In this document: positions 12,801 through 23,107 of the stretch, one piece after another
Position numbering within the stretch: position 1 is the first letter of the stretch
Layout: every line of letters begins with the position of its first letter
Origin: Litsea cubeba
Lineage: Eukaryota > Streptophyta > Magnoliopsida > Laurales > Lauraceae
Assembly (NCBI GenBank): GCA_012931725.1
Contig: CM022951.1
Location: forward strand, 7,075,880 to 7,139,879
Direction: 5' to 3'
DNA length: 64,000 bases
The notes under the pieces: generated by a model
The model's input: the letters and a program-made list of their open reading frames with translations, nothing else
Told to the model about the DNA's origin: nothing
The model's database searches: none
Program-made: the position numbers and the translations under genes

Positions 12801-13469
12801 AATAATGTAATTTAGGAAAACTAAGATAGTTCTCTCATTACTTATGTTTTAAATTGTTTTCTTTGTATCATGTTATAGTTGTTGGAGGACGATGCTACAA
12901 ATTCTATGTTGTGGCGGTTAGTCAAAGGGCCAACTAAAGCGAAGACATATAAGAAGTATCGTGTCAATGGTTTTGTCTTCTCTCCCAAGTCTCATGATGA
13001 TACTGTTACCACCCAAGACAGTGGTGTTTTCATGAGGGCAATTACTTCTTTTACTGCAAGTAGGAAAGACAAGAATCCTATTGATGCGACAACGATGTGG
13101 TATGGGATCATTAAACAGATAATCGAGGTAGACTATACCGACTTTCAAGAGGTGGTTTTTTATTGTGATTGGGTGAGGGTGGAAGACAAGATTAATGGTT
13201 GTAAACTCTGTCCAGACTCAAGCTTGGTGATGGTCAACCTCAACAAACTGAAAAGTTCTAGTAATTTTTTGGATGAGCCAGTCATTCTTGCTAAAGAGGC
13301 CGGTCAAGTGTTTTATTCACAAGATTTGAAACATCCCGATTGGTCGGTGGTTATACATTCTCCAAAGCGATTGACTTGTCAAGTGGATGAGCTAGATGTA
13401 CCATGTGACTTCCAATCTACTCTTGAAGACCAACCCAATTTGAAACCCCTGCTGGAAAGACGACGTTAA
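9881..13469 (+). pseudogene. CACTA-1 TNP2-type transposase (Transposase_21, DUF4218, DUF4216), two premature stops
   Basis: This is the En/Spm TNP2/TNPD-like transposase, the catalytic partner that cuts and joins element ends. Exons by splice sites and phase: start at 9881 or 9911 to 12201, 12292-12585, 12674-12779, 12879-13469. The N-terminus carries the transposase-associated Cys cluster (CPCPCKICRNRF), followed by RHFPLIPRLQRLY, DGFNPRG, the LLIPGPKAPSQDIDVFL core and HVIDVMHTEKNVAEHLL. DUF4218 ends at WMYPFER and DUF4216 occupies the last exon. Two in-frame TAG codons (10370-10372 and 10685-10687) interrupt exon 1 while the frame continues unchanged, so these are point lesions. I saw no frameshift, so the gene was lost recently or is read through. 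Confidence 0.88.
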
Positions 13470-13870
13470 CTTATTGTCTATGATGTTAATATTGAATTTT
13501 GCTATTGATGTTTCCATTTTTGTTTAGTTTTATTATGTGTGAGTTATATGATTTCGTGGTGCAATTTGATGGTTGTACGCTATAATTTGATGGTTGTGCC
13601 TCAAAGTTGAATGCAATTAATTTGAAGTTTTGAAATGTAGTGTAATTTTTACTATTGTTGGAAGTTTTGGCATGACCATTTCCAGATTTGAAGTAGTTAA
13701 ATAGGTACGTAGTTAAATAGTTACTATTTTCTGTTATGTAGTGCACTATAATTTAATGATTGTGCCTCAAAGTTAATGCGATTTGTTTTAGGTTTTGAGG
13801 TTTAGTGATTTGTGCCAAATTCTTTTTGTATGCAATACATAATATTTGCCACTGTTTGCAGGACAGTTTA
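13470..13870 (+). other. Spacer between the two CACTA-1 genes
   Basis: This 400 bp A/T-rich gap runs from the TNP2 stop to the ATG of the next gene. The words ATAATTTGATGGTTGTGCCTC and close variants recur at about 13,580 and 13,747, with short runs of TTAATGCAATT type. It presumably holds the polyadenylation region of the first gene and the promoter or leader of the second; no clear TATA box was seen. CACTA elements often make both products from one differentially spliced transcript, which would also fit. Confidence 0.4.
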
Positions 13871-15319
13871 ATGGCATCAAGTGGCCAATATCCAGGTCAT
13901 AGTGCCTTGCAGCCACCCCCATCAAGTCAAGAAGCACCCCCACCAGGTCAAGGAACACCCTCGGTAACATGTCAATCATCTGGTGCACCTTCATCGGTTA
14001 AGGCTAAGTTGCTTGTCTCAGTGTCCACTAAAGGCACTGTTGTTGGTCCTAATGCGGCGAAATGGGCAACACGGTTGGGGCATTTTATTCGAGCAACCAT
14101 CCCATTGAGTATAAAGATTGGAGGCTTGTGAAGCTGACCTTTAAGGATGAAGTGTGGGAGGCTTTGTCGGTAACAATCTATTTTTGGATGCTTTGTCAGT
14201 AACAATCTTTACCAATATGAATTTCTAACTATTATAATTCTTGATAGGGTGAGTTTGAATATGATGTGCCTATGGCTTTGGCTTACAAAAATCTTCAGAA
14301 GGAATTCTCTTCTAAATTTAGGACAGCAAAAAGTAACTACCGAAAAGAGCTTATAAAGAAAGCTTTGAACAAGGAAGTTGCTATTGCCACTTGTCCAGAA
14401 GGTATGAATCCAACTATTTGGGCCGAGTTTGTGACCCGTGAGTTCCAACCCGAAGTCATTGAAAGGAATGCAAAGAATGCAGCAAATAGGAAGAAGAACA
14501 CTATTGGTCATACTCTTGGGCGGCAAAAATATGCCCAAATACATTACAAAAAGGTACCATCCTATCTTACTCTCTTTAATGAAAGTGGATTGTGGTAACA
14601 CTTGATAATCTTTTGTGTAGAAACAAAAGAACCCTAAAGCCAAAGTCAATCGAGAGGATGATTGGCTAACAGCTCATGAGCATCCTGATGGATCTGTTTT
14701 GGAGAGTGCTCGTGCTGCATATGTAAGTATTTATACTTGTTACATTTTAATGTATTGAGTAGGTCTTAGTCATAGAGTACATATTGTTGAGGTTGTGCTT
14801 GTTGTTTTAGTGCTGAATCTTTAAGTATATATTGAAGGAACAAGTGAAGGCTGTTAAAGAAAGGAGAGCTATTGAAGCAAGAATTAGGGGAGAGAATGAT
14901 ATTGGTGAGATCATAGATCTTAAAGGCGATGTGCTAGCTGAAGTATTTGGGAAAGACACAAAAGGTCATACTCGTGTTGTTGGCTCTCAAATCTCTCCAG
15001 CACAAGTTGAACATGCTGCTATTGGTGAATACTTACTCGACAAAGCATTGGCATCATCTAGTCCCGATGTCGAGAAAGAGTTAGTTGAGGTTAAAGCTTC
15101 CCTAGCCAATCTAACTAACTTGTTGATGGTGAGTTTGTAACGCAACTTCAATTATTTAATTACATATAACTATGCTTAATTAACTCTCTTTAAGCTTGTG
15201 TTCTTTTTTTTACACACTTAAAACTTGTATTCTACCTTTATATGCGTTTTCCATTAATACAGGCTCACATTGCAATTGGAAAGGTCCCACCGCAGTCTGT
15301 GGTGAATACACCTCATGAT

Positions 15320-15324
15320 GGTTC
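15320..15324. repeat. Copia target-site duplication, left copy (GGTTC)
   Basis: GGTTC directly precedes the 5' LTR and reappears right after the 3' LTR at 23108-23112. The five-base length is normal for copia integration. Confidence 0.95.
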
Positions 15325-16556
15325 TGTTGGAATTTGAGATGCATTGAGTTGAATCTTGAAGCATTGGTGTGTTTGGTGTCTCAAGCATCAAATTGTATTG
15401 GAATTATTGTCAACACTATGTCTCAATCATGTGTTGAAAGAGTGGAATTGATAGAGCTTAAAAAGAAAAATAAGAGTTGACACAGTTCAGGAATTCAGCA
15501 TTCCTGAAGCAGAGCACGCGGTCGACCGGGCTCTTCATACGGTCGACCGAGCAAGAAGAAACCTGCAGAAAACAGATTTTGGTAGCTCTCAGTTATTTTC
15601 GTGACACAGTGTGTCTTCGGTCGACCGAGCCCTCAGGATGTCGACCGAGCTCGATAAGTGACTATTTCCAGTCAGTGTATGATGTCGACCGAGCACAGTA
15701 TGATGTCGACCGAGCACGGGATCAGAGTTGCGCAGAAACAGAAGACTTGCACGAAAATTCAGGAACTTTTTGTAATTCGTTTGGGACTCTTTCTAAACGA
15801 ATTGTAGCCTATTTTGAAGACTCTTAAGGGTTGCTAAAACCTATATAAGGGCATGTTAGGCTCGTTTTTATGTACACAACAGAAAGAGAGAAAGAAGAGA
15901 GAAAAAGAGAGAGTTTGGAGAGAATAGAGTGTTGTGGCTGTGTTGCTGTTGTGGTGCTGTTGTGCTGATGTGCTGACATTTTTCTACAGCAAGTGTGGAC
16001 GAATTTGAAGCCTCATGAAGATGGTATTTTCGTTCATAAGATAAGTCTCTCTTTTATGCTTTAGATTTCTATTTGTAAGGGATTGAGAGAGAGAGAATTG
16101 TAGAGGGGAAAGGGCTGTAGATCAGTTTATCTTCTTTGCTGTAATCATCAAGTTGGTGCTTGGTGTTTTGGGGTTTGGTGATCCTGTCTGTGGGTGCAGA
16201 CAAATTGTAAAGGGAGTTGTAGCTTCCTAGATAGTTGGTGCTATCTGAAACCTAAGGGAGTCGGTGCTTCCTAGATAGTTGGTGCTATCTGAAACCTAAG
16301 GGAGTCGGTGCTTCCTAGATAGTTGGTGCTATCTGAATTTAAGGGTTGGTGCTCTTGTCGTCGGTGCGACTAAATAAGATTCAGACCTGTACCGGATTGT
16401 TGTTCGGACGGGATTGAACCGTGGACGTAGCCTTTTGGTGAACCACGTAAATCTGGTGTCAATTGTGTGGTTTGATTTGAATTGTTGTTAGCAAGGACCT
16501 GGTTAAAAGAGATCACTGATTCACCCCCCCCCTCTCAGTGATCACGAGATCTAACA
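15325..16556 (+). repeat. Copia 5' LTR
   Basis: This LTR begins TGTTGGAATTTG and ends GATCTAACA. A TATA-like CTATATAAGG at 15841-15850 is the likely promoter, followed by GA-rich sequence. Upstream are six copies of GTCGACCG followed by A/G and GC, at about 15,530-15,718. Downstream, a unit of roughly 43 bp containing CTAGATAGTTGGTGCTATC is repeated three times at about 16,225-16,340. Confidence 0.96.
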
Positions 16557-16558
16557 AT

Positions 16559-16570
16559 TGGTATCAGAGC
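16559..16570 (+). other. Copia primer-binding site
   Basis: TGGTATCAGAGC starts two bases after the 5' LTR. It is the standard plant copia site complementary to the 3' end of initiator methionine tRNA. Confidence 0.95.
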
Positions 16571-16624
16571 GTAAGGTTTCCCTTGATAAGCTTAACACGC
16601 TAAGGGTGATCTTTGTCAAATCAC

Positions 16625-18208
16625 ATGGCAACCAGCACAGCGAATATGAAAGCACCGTTATTTGATGGTTCTAATTACAGCTTTTGGAAGATTAGAATGC
16701 AGGCCTTCATCAAATCTCTTGGCTATGATGTCTGGGAGACTGTCAGAGTCGGTTACAATTCTGCCATTGTACCCACTGATGCTGCAACGAAGAAGTTAGC
16801 AGACAACGACTCTAAGGCGCAGAATGCACTCTTTAGCGGCCTTGTTGACAGCGAGCTGATCAAAGTTATAGCATGCAAGACAGCCAAGGAAATCTGGGAT
16901 AAGCTGAAAAGCATCCATGAAGGAGATGAGAAGATCAAAGAAGCGAAATTGCAAACTCATCGCTCCCAATTTGAGTCTCTTCGCATGGAGGATAACGAGA
17001 ATGTTGATTCTTACATGCAACGGGTGAATGAAGTCACGAATGACATTCGTGGACTAGGAGAGGAGATTAAAGAACCAGTCATCGTCAAAAAGGTTCTAAG
17101 ATCTCTCCTTCCCCGGTTTGATTCTAAAGTCTCAGCCATAGAAGAAGCCAAAGATCTGAACGAGTTTTCAATGGATGAGCTGCATGGTTCTCTCACTGCC
17201 TATGAGATGCGCATAGGTAAGACGTCTTCATCGGATAGAGAAGCGGCCTTCAAAGTTCAGAAAAAGGCAAAAGAGATTGCTGGTCATGATTCTGATGATG
17301 ATGAGCTTGAGGCTCAATTTATTAGAAGGCTGAAGAAAGGAAGCAATGGCAAGTATAAAGGGAAGCTACCCTTTAAATGCTTCAATTGTGGCGGTGTTGG
17401 CCACTTTGCTGCGAAGTGCCCGCTGAAAGAAGACAATGATAATGACTCTTATGTTGATAAGAGTAAATGGAAGAAGAATTTCAGAAAGAAGGGCAAAGCA
17501 AAGAGCTTCATCAGTCAGCATAATGACAGCACGTCTGAATCTTCGGACGATGATGAATCAGTCGAGGCGACTGAAGCACTCTTCATGGTTACTATTGAAG
17601 AAGACGATGAGCAAGAGCTGGAAAACGAAGAGGAGGCTGAAGTGAATCTTGAAGAAGAGCTCATTGCTGCACTTGAGGAGCTTAGCAAGGAGCGAAGATC
17701 AAGTAAGAAAAATCTGAAACTTCTTCATGAATCTGAAATTTCAGTTATTGCTTTGAAAACTGAATTAGAAGAGTATAAAAGAATGGTAGATGTCCTAGAA
17801 ATACAAATCTGTACCAAAACTGAGGAAGTGATGAAACTTGAGAATGAAATCCTTGGAGCAAGGACTGAAAATATGCAAATGAAACAAAAGCTCAAGGAGT
17901 TTCAAGCTATCAATGGTACATTGAAGCTGAATGAAATTTTGAAAGTTCAAAGACCCCCTCACTTCAGATTTGGAATAGGATTTGAGAATGGAGAATCTTC
18001 TAAGGTTACACCTTCTGTAGAGACGGTGTTTGTAAAGCAAGTTACTACACCTTCCAATTCTGTGAAGCCCACACTGCCTAGAAAAGAGCCCATTCAAGTG
18101 AGAAAGGACATGAAGCCTAACCAGCCATATAAAAGATACAATTTTATGGCTATTGTTATCATTGCAATAGGTATGGACATAGAAGGGCAGATTGTAAATT
18201 CTATGTGA
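16625..18208 (+). CDS. Copia gag (capsid/nucleocapsid)
   Basis: The first ATG of the frame is at 16625 (MATSTANMK). Upstream in-frame codons are non-ATG and lie close to the primer site. The protein has the DUF4219-type start (PLFDGSNYSFWKIRM), a UBN2 gag domain (about residues 60-200), a CCHC knuckle CFNCGGVGHFAAKC (near residue 255), then acidic and coiled-coil segments. The frame ends with TGA at 18206-18208. Just before the end, a second knuckle (CYHCNRYGHRRADC) is encoded not in this frame but one base back, in the pol frame, from the TTTT run at 18142-18145. The last ~20 gag residues are therefore probably off-frame sequence. Confidence 0.92.
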   Translation: MATSTANMKAPLFDGSNYSFWKIRMQAFIKSLGYDVWETVRVGYNSAIVPTDAATKKLADNDSKAQNALFSGLVDSELIKVIACKTAKEIWDKLKSIHEGDEKIKEAKLQTHRSQFESLRMEDNENVDSYMQRVNEVTNDIRGLGEEIKEPVIVKKVLRSLLPRFDSKVSAIEEAKDLNEFSMDELHGSLTAYEMRIGKTSSSDREAAFKVQKKAKEIAGHDSDDDELEAQFIRRLKKGSNGKYKGKLPFKCFNCGGVGHFAAKCPLKEDNDNDSYVDKSKWKKNFRKKGKAKSFISQHNDSTSESSDDDESVEATEALFMVTIEEDDEQELENEEEAEVNLEEELIAALEELSKERRSSKKNLKLLHESEISVIALKTELEEYKRMVDVLEIQICTKTEEVMKLENEILGARTENMQMKQKLKEFQAINGTLKLNEILKVQRPPHFRFGIGFENGESSKVTPSVETVFVKQVTTPSNSVKPTLPRKEPIQVRKDMKPNQPYKRYNFMAIVIIAIGMDIEGQIVNSM

Positions 18209-21200
18209 GAAACAGCCCAGTTGTGAGAAGGAACCCTTTCTCAATCCTAAATAGCCACAATATTGAGTGCTACAAGTGTCATAATTTTGGACACATGGCT
18301 AGGGATTGTAGGCTGCCTACTGCTAAACCAATTCAGGTTGAAAAGAAACCCAAGTTAGTCAAAACTTGGAGGGCAAAGAAAAGTGCAGAAAAAGGCAAGA
18401 AATCTCTCATTGTGCAAACCGCTTTCAATGCACAAAAGAAGACAACACCATGGGTCCTTGATAGTGGCTGTTCGAGTCATATGACTGGTGATAAAGAAAA
18501 ATTCATCAAGTTACAGCACTATGAAGGTGGTTCGGTAAAGTTTGGTAACAATGATGGTGCCAAAATTGTTGGAAAAGGTGTTGTTCAGCTGATGGCAAAC
18601 AAGATCAGATCTGAAGAGGTCTTATATGTGTCTGGATTGAGACACAATCTGTTGAGTGTGAGCCAGATCTGTGATAAGGGCCACGAAATTGTTTTTACAA
18701 AGAATGGGTTTGCTATCAAGAAGAGTAGCAACGGCAAAACAGTGGCTACTGGGTCAAGGACAGCTGGAAATCTTTACACCTTGTCAGATGGAGCTGAAAA
18801 GACATGCTTATTGAGTCGGTCAGAAGAGAGTTGGTTGTGGCACAAACGCCTTGGGCATCTAAGCTTTGGCAACATGTCAAAGATTTGCAATTCAAAGGCT
18901 GTTAGAGGTATGGCTACAGTTGAAAAGCCTTCAAACCCCATTTGTGACTCTTGTCAAAAGGGAAAGCAAACGAGGGTAATGTTCAAGACGAAGGAGCATC
19001 ATACGAAGAAACCTCTTGAGCTGGTACACACTGATCTCTGTGGACCGATGCGGACTCAAAGCACCAATGGAGATAAGTATTTTATGCTTTGCATTGATGA
19101 TTTTACTCGCATGACATGGGTATTATTTCTTAAGCATAAACATCAAGCACTTGATCGGTTCAAAGTGTTTAAAGCACAGGTTGAAAACATGCTAGGGAAG
19201 CAGATCAAGACGCTAAGGTCTGATCGTGGAGGCGAATTCACATCTGATGAATTCACTAAGTATTGTGAACATCATGGCATCCAAAGACAATACTCAGCCC
19301 CTAGAACTCCACAGCAGAATGGAGTTGTTGAGCGCAAGAACCGCACTGTGCAAGAAATGGCACGCACCATGCTGGTTGAAAGTAAGATGGCTGATAAGTA
19401 TTGGAAAGAGGCGATTCATACGGCTGTTTATATTCAGAATCGTTGCTTGATCAGGCCACATGAAGATAAAACACCTTATGAGCTATGGTTTGGAAGAAAA
19501 GCTACAGTCAAGCACTTCAGAGTCTTCGGTAGCAAGTGTTACATCAAGCGGCTCGAACAAAATCCGGGCAAATTTGAAGAAAGAGCCGATGAAGGTATTT
19601 TTCTGGGTTACTCATCCTCTAGTAAAGCTTACAGATGCCTTAACAAAAGGACCAGAAAAATTATTGAAAGTGCTGATGTTAGAATTGATGAAAACCATGA
19701 GTCAAAGAAGGTAACTCATAATGACAGTCCAGTGTATGAGGACTCGAGTGAGATTGATGTTGAAGTGGCTGAACCTGATTCTGAAAAGGCAAAAGATGAT
19801 TCAGAGGATACTTCTCCTAGAAAGAAAAGTACTTGGGTAGAGCAACACCCTAAGGATCAAATCATTGGAGATCCTGAGGCCGGTGTAAAAACTAGACAAA
19901 GTGTAGTTAGCAATTACTCACTTGTGTCCACCATTGAGCCCAAGACAGTAGCTGAAGCTAGTCTAGATGAAAGCTGGTTAAAAGCTATGCATGAGGAGTT
20001 GGAGCAGATTGAGAAAAACTCCACATGGGAACTAGTCCCTAGACCTACTGATAAGAATGTGATTGGTACAAAATGGGTCTTTCGGAACAAGCTGAATGAA
20101 GATGGTCAGGTCATACGAAACAAGGCAAGGTTGGTTTGTAAAGGCTATGCACAAGTTGAAGGCATAGATTTTGAAGAGACCTTTGCACCGGTGGCTCGTC
20201 TGGAAGCCATTCGTATGTTTCTTGCATTGGCTGCCTATAAAACCTTCAAGGTATTTCAGATGGATGTTAAGTCAGCTTTCTTGAATGGTTTACTTGAAGA
20301 AGAGGTCTACATTGAGCAACCTGATGGCTTTCTAATTAGCAAAAATTCAGACTTAGTTTGCAAGCTGAAGAAGGCTCTATATGGACTGAAACAGGCGCCA
20401 AGGGCATGGTATGCAAGGCTGGATCTTTATCTTCGCAAGATTGGTTTTGGAAAAGGACTAGTTGATAGCAATCTGTATGTCAAATCTGATTCAAGCAAAC
20501 AGCTGGTGGTTATTGTTTATGTTGATGACATAATATTTGGAGGCAATGATGAGAATATGTGCAGGATTTTTGCTGAAGATATGACGAAAGAATTTGAGAT
20601 GTCTATGCTTGGAGAGCTAAAGTTCTTCCTAGGATTACAAGTTCAGCAGCTGAAAAATGGTATTTTTATATCTCAGATGAAATATATAAAGGAAATGCTG
20701 AAGCGTTTTAACATGGAAGACAGCAAGCCCGTGAGCACGCCAATGACAACGAACACGAAACTTAGCAAAGATGATAAGGCTTCGTCCGTTGATCACACCA
20801 CCTATCGTTCTATGATAGGAAGCTTGCTTTACTTGACTGCTACAAGACCAGATCTTCTACAAGCAGTATGTATGGTGGCTCGATTTCAAGCATCACCAAC
20901 TGAGACGCACCTTACAGCAGTGAAAAGGATATTTCGATATCTAAAAGGTACTATGGAGCTTGGAATATGGTATCCTAAAGGTAAATCCTTTACTCTTGTC
21001 GCATACTCAGACGCCGATTGGGCTGGTTGCGTAGATGATCGCAAGAGTACAAGTGGTGGTGCATTCTATCTTGGTGATAGATTGGTAGCTTGGCACAGCA
21101 AGAAGCAAGACTCCGTCTCACTTTCGACAGCGGAAGCAGAATATATTGCAGCGGCAACTTGTTGTACGCAAGTGTTATGGATGCGGCAAATGCTCTCTGA

Positions 21201-21471
21201 TTTAGGAGTTCCAACAACAGATCCTACGCCGATCCTCTGTGATAACACTAGTGCAATTCATATCTCCAAGAATCCAGTTCAGCATTCAAGGACTAAGCAT
21301 GTTGCAATCCGCTATCACTTTCTCAAGGATAAAGTTGCAGATGGTGAGGTAAAGTTGGAATACGTTCCTACTACTGAGCAAGTGGCTGATATCTTCACAA
21401 AACCTTTGCCAAAGGAAGTCTTCGAGTATCTCCGAAAGAAATTAGGAGTTACTCATTCTCCTACACCTTAG
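18205..21471 (+). CDS. Copia pol: protease, integrase, reverse transcriptase, RNase H
   Basis: The frame is open from 18133 (after a TAA at 18130-18132) to the stop at 21469-21471; the GTG at 18205 is only its first possible initiator. In order: knuckles CYHCNRYGHRRADC (before 18205) and CYKCHNFGHMARDC; protease WVLDSGCSSHMTG; the integrase HHCC region (HKRLGH, CDSCQKGK); a DDE core with TDLCGPM, RSDRGGEFTSDEF and PQQNGVVERKNRT; RT with YVDDIIFGG; RNase H with YSDADWAG and STAEAEY; and an ADIFTKPL end. All catalytic motifs I can identify are present and uninterrupted. It lies in the -1 frame relative to gag, so it needs frameshifting or is cut off by a one-base loss. Confidence 0.95.
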   Translation: MRNSPVVRRNPFSILNSHNIECYKCHNFGHMARDCRLPTAKPIQVEKKPKLVKTWRAKKSAEKGKKSLIVQTAFNAQKKTTPWVLDSGCSSHMTGDKEKFIKLQHYEGGSVKFGNNDGAKIVGKGVVQLMANKIRSEEVLYVSGLRHNLLSVSQICDKGHEIVFTKNGFAIKKSSNGKTVATGSRTAGNLYTLSDGAEKTCLLSRSEESWLWHKRLGHLSFGNMSKICNSKAVRGMATVEKPSNPICDSCQKGKQTRVMFKTKEHHTKKPLELVHTDLCGPMRTQSTNGDKYFMLCIDDFTRMTWVLFLKHKHQALDRFKVFKAQVENMLGKQIKTLRSDRGGEFTSDEFTKYCEHHGIQRQYSAPRTPQQNGVVERKNRTVQEMARTMLVESKMADKYWKEAIHTAVYIQNRCLIRPHEDKTPYELWFGRKATVKHFRVFGSKCYIKRLEQNPGKFEERADEGIFLGYSSSSKAYRCLNKRTRKIIESADVRIDENHESKKVTHNDSPVYEDSSEIDVEVAEPDSEKAKDDSEDTSPRKKSTWVEQHPKDQIIGDPEAGVKTRQSVVSNYSLVSTIEPKTVAEASLDESWLKAMHEELEQIEKNSTWELVPRPTDKNVIGTKWVFRNKLNEDGQVIRNKARLVCKGYAQVEGIDFEETFAPVARLEAIRMFLALAAYKTFKVFQMDVKSAFLNGLLEEEVYIEQPDGFLISKNSDLVCKLKKALYGLKQAPRAWYARLDLYLRKIGFGKGLVDSNLYVKSDSSKQLVVIVYVDDIIFGGNDENMCRIFAEDMTKEFEMSMLGELKFFLGLQVQQLKNGIFISQMKYIKEMLKRFNMEDSKPVSTPMTTNTKLSKDDKASSVDHTTYRSMIGSLLYLTATRPDLLQAVCMVARFQASPTETHLTAVKRIFRYLKGTMELGIWYPKGKSFTLVAYSDADWAGCVDDRKSTSGGAFYLGDRLVAWHSKKQDSVSLSTAEAEYIAAATCCTQVLWMRQMLSDLGVPTTDPTPILCDNTSAIHISKNPVQHSRTKHVAIRYHFLKDKVADGEVKLEYVPTTEQVADIFTKPLPKEVFEYLRKKLGVTHSPTP

Positions 21472-21874
21472 GAGATGTGCCAGAAAGGGGGAGCAATGAA
21501 TTCGTTGAATACCTTATTTGCTCCTAGATTGGTCCCTTTGGAATTATTGTCAAAGGGGGAGAAGATTATGCATGGAAAGGTTGATATGCATGTCATCTTG
21601 AGAAGGTTATCTGGAGATTGGTATCAAGTTATGCTGAGAAGATTATGCAAGGAAAGACTATATGCATGTTGAAGTTAGTCTTATGCTAAGAAGATGGAAA
21701 TATGATAGCATGAGGAAGATGGAAGATTGGAATGAAAATTGGTATCAAGATAGTGAATGAGAAGATCATGTTCCAAGGGGAGTTTATTGTTCTAAAAAGG
21801 CTCTATGATGTCAACATGTTCCAAGTGTCTGTGTTGAAGTTCCAAGTGTTGCCAACAATTCCAAAGGGGGAGAT
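21472..21874 (+). other. Copia 3' untranslated spacer and polypurine tract
   Basis: This roughly 400 bp purine-rich stretch between the pol stop and the 3' LTR contains recurring words such as GAAGATTATGCA and TATGCATGTT but no coding signal. It ends with the polypurine tract AAAGGGGGA (21863-21871), four bases before the LTR. Confidence 0.85.
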
Positions 21875-23107
21875 TGTTGGAATTTGAGATGCATTGAGTT
21901 GAATCTTGAAGCATTGGTGTGTTTGGTGTCTCAAGCATCAAATTGTATTGGAATTATTGTCAACACTATGTCTCAATCATGTGTTGAAAGAGTGGAATTG
22001 ATAGAGCTTAAAAAGAAAAATAAGAGTTGACACAGTTCAGGAATTCAGCATTCCTGAAGCAGAGCACGCGGTCGACCGGGCTCTTCATACGGTCGACCGA
22101 GCAAGAAGAAACCTGCAGAAAACAGATTTTGGTAGCTCTCAGTTATTTTCGTGACACAGTGTGTCTTCGGTCGACCGAGCCCTCAGGATGTCGACCGAGC
22201 TCGATAAGTGACTATTTCCAGTCAGTGTATGATGTCGACCGAGCACAGTATGATGTCGACCGAGCACGGGATCAGAGTTGCGCAGAAACAGAAGACTTGC
22301 ACGAAAATTCAGGAACTTTTTGTAATTCGTTTGGGACTCTTTCTAAACGAATTGTAGCCTATTTTGAAGACTCTTAAGGGTTGCTAAAACCTATATAAGG
22401 GCATGTTAGGCTCGTTTTTATGTACACAACAGAAAGAGAGAAAGAAGAGAGAAAAAGAGAGAGTTTGGAGAGAATAGAGTGTTGTGGCTGTGTTGCTGTT
22501 GTGGTGCTGTTGTGCTGATGTGCTGACGTTTTCTACAGCAAGTGTGGACGAATTTGAAGCCTCATGAAGATGGTATTTTCGTTCATAAGATAAGTCTCTC
22601 TTTTATGCTTTAGATTTCTATTTGTAAGGGATTGAGAGAGAGAGAATTGTAGAGGGGAAAGGGCTGTAGATCAGTTTATCTTCTTTGCTGTAATCATCAA
22701 GTTGGTGCTTGGTGTTTTGGGGTTTGGTGATCCTGTCTGTGGGTGCAGACAAATTGTAAAGGGAGTTGTAGCTTCCTAGATAGTTGGTGCTATCTGAAAC
22801 CTAAGGGAGTCGGTGCTTCCTAGATAGTTGGTGCTATCTGAAACCTAAGGGAGTCGGTGCTTCCTAGATAGTTGGTGCTATCTGAATTTAAGGGTTGGTG
22901 CTCTTTGTCGTCGGTGCGACTAAATAAGATTCAGACCTGTACCGGATTGTTGTTCGGACGGGATTGAACCGTGGACGTAGCCTTTTGGTGAACCACGTAA
23001 AATCTGGTGTCAATTGTGTGGTTTGATTTGAATTGTTGTTAGCAAGGACCTGGTTAAAAGAGATCACTGATTCACCCCCCCCCTCTCAGTGATCACGAGA
23101 TCTAACA
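21875..23107 (+). repeat. Copia 3' LTR
   Basis: This LTR is nearly identical to 15325-16556. The differences I see are GACATTTTT versus GACGTTTT, one extra T in GCTCTTTG and one extra A in CGTAAAATC. The six GTCGACCG motifs and the three tandem units are conserved. Confidence 0.96.

Larger units (their letters stand above)
15325..23107 (+). mobile_element. Complete young Ty1/copia retrotransposon, 7.78 kb
   Basis: The element has LTRs of 1232 and 1233 bp, a primer-binding site for initiator tRNA-Met, gag, pol, a purine tract and a perfect 5-bp target duplication. The LTRs run TGTTGG to CTAACA. By eye they differ at only one base and three single-base length changes, so insertion was recent. 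It lies in the sense direction within the last exon of the CACTA-1 accessory gene. Gag and pol are in different frames (see those entries), which decides whether the copy is autonomous. Confidence 0.97.

Noticed and set aside
18139..18146. Canonical -1 slippery heptamer at the copia gag-pol junction
   Set aside because: The gag-frame heptamer is C AAT TTT, which does not have the X XXY YYZ form. Slippage on TTTT remains possible but is not shown.
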